Shown here: positions 62,024 to 64,000 of the stretch, one piece after another
Numbering within the stretch: position 1 is the stretch's first letter
Layout: each line of letters starts with the position of its first letter
Assembly: GCF_002117005.1 (NCBI RefSeq)
Contig: NZ_CP021023.1
Location: 186,001 to 250,000, forward strand
Source: Sedimentisphaera salicampi
GTDB lineage: Bacteria; Planctomycetota; Phycisphaerae; Sedimentisphaerales; Sedimentisphaeraceae
Direction of reading: 5' to 3'
Length of the DNA: 64,000 nucleotides
Made by a program: the position numbers and the translations under genes
The notes under the pieces: model-generated
The model's database searches: none
The model's input: only the letters and a program-made list of their open reading frames with translations
What the model was told of the DNA's origin: nothing

Positions 62024-63163
62024 TTATTCCATCCTGTACTGCTTCGGGCTTTGGCCTGTAGCGTTTCTGAAGTATCTTGAGAAGTGCTCGGGATCTGTAA
62101 ACTTGAGCTCCTGAGCTATCTGGTGTATGGATTTTGAGCTGTTCAGCAGTTTGTTTTTAACAAGATTTATCCTAAGCCTTTCTATCTCGCTTTTTATTGT
62201 GCGTTTCAATGTGGCTTTGAATCTTTTCTCCAGCTCCCGTTTGGAGAGGCAAGTCGCCTCTACTACATCAATAGTCTGAATCGGCTTGTCGAAATTTTTT
62301 CGTATAAACACTATTGCCGAAACAACCTCCTCATCATCTATTGCGAGGATATCTGTCGAGCGTCTCTCAATGATATCCAAAGGAGACACCTTTATTATTT
62401 TATACCCGCCTGTGTTTTCAATCAGGCTGTTGAGGTGCTGGGCAGCGGAATATCCTGCCCTTTCAAAGTCCAGTTCAATGCTTGAAAGCGGGGGAGAGGA
62501 GAGGTTGCAAATCAGCTCATCGTTATCAACACCCAAAACAGCGATTTCTTCGGGAACGTTTATCTCGGCTATCTTGCAGGCCTCAAGTACAGACACAGCG
62601 CGGTCGTCGTTGCAGGCGAACACACAGATCGGCCGAGGGAGTTTCTTCAGCCACTCAGCTATGTTCAATCTTTCTGACTGATGGATGTTGTTTTCGGGCG
62701 AATCGCTGAGGTAGTTGTAGAACGAGTTTATCTTCGTATGTTCAAGCGAGCGTCTGAAGGCCTGAAGACGCTTCTGAGACCATTCGAATTCACTGAATCC
62801 GCAGTACGCAAAGTTGTAGAAACCAAGGCCGGTAAAATAGTCGGCTGCCATCTGCCCTATATTTTTGGAGTTGGTCATTATTGTGGAGGTTCCGGCGATT
62901 AGTTCATGAAGGGTATCGCTTACCACTTTGGCAGTCTCTGTCTCCAGCAGCTCCGGCACTTTGAAGGCATCTCGGATTAGCAGGCCGTCAGGTTTCAGGT
63001 ATTTAAAGTCAAAATCATAACCTGAGGCAGACTCCTGAAGATAATCCGGCGGCTGCACATAAACCTCCCAGTCTGTCAGGGTTGAGAGGTATTTCTCCAC
63101 TCCGGACAGGAATTTCCGCCCTGTAGCCCGAGAAGTATCTACAACTATCAGTATTTTCTTCAT
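62024..63163 (-). CDS. XylR/AraC-type transcriptional regulator
   Basis: This 379-aa regulator has an N-terminal LacI-like periplasmic-binding fold (about 1-265: KKILIVVDTSRATGRKFLSG, VLGVDNDELICNLSSPPLSS) that senses a sugar. A C-terminal AraC-type double helix-turn-helix follows (about 280-378: SIHQIAQELKFTDPEHFSRY, FRNATGQSPKQYR). The same plan is seen in E. coli XylR. It is divergent from araA, and its stop codon is 7 bases from that of the convergent GH43 gene. AGAGG precedes the ATG. A pair of direct repeats 21 bases apart just upstream could be its own binding site. By context the ligand is probably arabinose. Confidence 0.92.
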   Translation of the reverse strand: MKKILIVVDTSRATGRKFLSGVEKYLSTLTDWEVYVQPPDYLQESASGYDFDFKYLKPDGLLIRDAFKVPELLETETAKVVSDTLHELIAGTSTIMTNSKNIGQMAADYFTGLGFYNFAYCGFSEFEWSQKRLQAFRRSLEHTKINSFYNYLSDSPENNIHQSERLNIAEWLKKLPRPICVFACNDDRAVSVLEACKIAEINVPEEIAVLGVDNDELICNLSSPPLSSIELDFERAGYSAAQHLNSLIENTGGYKIIKVSPLDIIERRSTDILAIDDEEVVSAIVFIRKNFDKPIQTIDVVEATCLSKRELEKRFKATLKRTIKSEIERLRINLVKNKLLNSSKSIHQIAQELKFTDPEHFSRYFRNATGQSPKQYRME

Positions 63164-63175
63164 AAATTCACCTCT

Positions 63176-63208
63176 AACGCATAATGGTTATATTATAACG
63201 CAAAATGG
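63176..63208. promoter_or_regulatory. Two 12-bp direct repeats spaced 21 bp, AraC-type operator candidate
   Basis: AACGCATAATGG (63176-63187) and AACGCAAAATGG (63197-63208) match at 11 of 12 bases and are offset by exactly 21 bases, two helical turns, the geometry of AraC-family half-sites. A 13-base palindrome GTTATATTATAAC (63187-63199) lies between. The sites are 12 bases from the regulator's ATG and about 165 bases upstream of araA. Confidence 0.5.
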
Positions 63209-63371
63209 CCTTAAAGAGAATGGATTTTCTGATATTTTTTATAAAGGCAGTTTTTCAGCAGGCTTACAAGATTTGAGAAAATCTTTGAAATCGTGCTGAA
63301 TATCTGCTGGGTTCTTTTATGTTTTATTGCTTAAAAGTTAGTAAAAATCAAAATCAGAAAAGGGAAATGAC

Positions 63372-64000
63372 ATGAATGTTTTAGAAAATTACGAAGTATG
63401 GTTTGTTACCGGCAGCCAGCATTTGTATGGCAGAGAGGCTCTTGATAAGGTAAATTCAGACTCTCAGGCGATATGCGAAGGGCTCAATGGTTCAAAAGAG
63501 CTGCCGTGTAAAGTGGTTTTTAAGCCCGTTTTAACCACCTCCGAAGAAATCTCTAATCTCGCAGCAGAGGCCAACAACTCCCCGCAATGCATAGGTCTTG
63601 TTATGTGGATGCACACATTCAGCCCTGCGAAGATGTGGATTAAGGGTTTAAGCATACTTAACAAGCCGTTTGCACACCTGCATACCCAATGCAACAGAGA
63701 CATCCCGTGGGACAGCATCGATATGGACTTTATGAACCTCAATCAATCCGCTCATGGCGGGCGTGAATTCGGCTTTATTTGCAGCAGGATGAGAAAGCAG
63801 CGCAAGGTTATCGTTGGCCATTGGCAGGATAAGCAGGTAATCGAGAAGCTCGGGATCTGGATAAGAGCTGCTGCCGGCTGGAATGAATGGCAGAACCTGA
63901 AAGTCGCCAGATTCGGCGATAATATGCGAAATGTTGCCGTAACTGAAGGCGATAAGGTTGAGGCTGAGAAGCAGTTCGGCTTTTCTGTAAACGGCTATGG
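63372..64000 (+). CDS. araA: L-arabinose isomerase, N-terminal part
   Basis: The gene starts at ATG 63372, preceded by AAAGGGAAA, and runs off the window edge after about 209 codons; the full family length is about 500. The start [17 protein letters not shown] is the family signature, followed by [16 protein letters not shown] and [11 protein letters not shown]-like motif ([10 protein letters not shown]) and [13 protein letters not shown]. It converts L-arabinose to L-ribulose in the cytoplasm. The adjacent regulator and GH43 arabinanase support an arabinan-utilisation locus. The frame has no stop before 64000. Confidence 0.94.
   Translation, partial: MNVLENYEVWFVTGSQHLYGREALDKVNSDSQAICEGLNGSKELPCKVVFKPVLTTSEEISNLAAEANNSPQCIGLVMWMHTFSPAKMWIKGLSILNKPFAHLHTQCNRDIPWDSIDMDFMNLNQSAHGGREFGFICSRMRKQRKVIVGHWQDKQVIEKLGIWIRAAAGWNEWQNLKVARFGDNMRNVAVTEGDKVEAEKQFGFSVNGY

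Noticed and set aside
1-64000. CRISPR arrays, prophage genes, integrase attachment sites
   Set aside because: No regularly spaced short repeats, cas genes, integrase or phage structural genes were seen. The only tRNA is not flanked by an integrase or a repeated 3' end.

Overview
The window looks like chromosomal DNA from an anaerobic, polysaccharide-degrading planctomycete of the Phycisphaerae/Sedimentisphaerales type. This placement is inferred from several traits seen together: short secreted proteins ending in a PEP-CTERM sorting tail (VPEPAT..., a hydrophobic stretch, then RRK), dockerin-like calcium-loop tails on large secreted proteins, a formylglycine sulfatase, twin-arginine signals beginning MKRRDFLK, a complete Rnf electron-transport operon, and many glycoside hydrolases. 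No phage, CRISPR array or insertion sequence was recognised.

Layout. 1-3.6 kb: the end of an unknown protein, two tandem PEP-CTERM proteins and a sulfatase. 3.6-14.7 kb: a mosaic array built on one repeated N-terminal beta-rich module. Two very long secreted flavoproteins (1624 and 1409 aa) alternate with two short PEP-CTERM proteins, and a fossil tail of a third long gene lies between them. 14.7-25.8 kb, minus strand: alpha-mannosidase, exported FAD oxidoreductase, sodium/solute symporter and four URO-D-superfamily proteins that do not look like HemE. 26-30.5 kb, plus strand: a GxGYxYP protein and a PHP/DUF3604-like protein. 30.6-40 kb: housekeeping genes (tRNA-Val, purN, a zinc-ribbon coiled-coil protein, ribosomal protein S1, EF-G, a CNNM/CBS membrane protein, folD, trpS). 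40-50.8 kb: a compact glycogen operon (CBM48 protein, phosphorylase, synthase, branching enzyme, AGL-like debranching enzyme). 51-57.4 kb: a secreted esterase, then rnfCDGEAB preceded by a small cysteine-rich membrane protein. 57.5-64 kb: GH95, secreted GH43 arabinanase, a XylR-like regulator and the start of araA.

How the parts fit. The enzymes outside the cell (sulfatase, GH43, esterase, probably GH95 and the flavoprotein array) would release sugars from plant or algal polysaccharide. Uptake could use the symporter, and arabinose enters metabolism through AraA. Surplus glucose is stored and remobilised by the glycogen operon. Rnf couples ferredoxin and NAD to an ion gradient, as expected in a fermenter. 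The least explained parts are the mosaic flavoprotein array (3.6-14.7 kb) and the quartet of URO-D-like proteins beside a symporter and an oxidoreductase (17.9-25.8 kb). I consider these the best candidates for an undescribed system.
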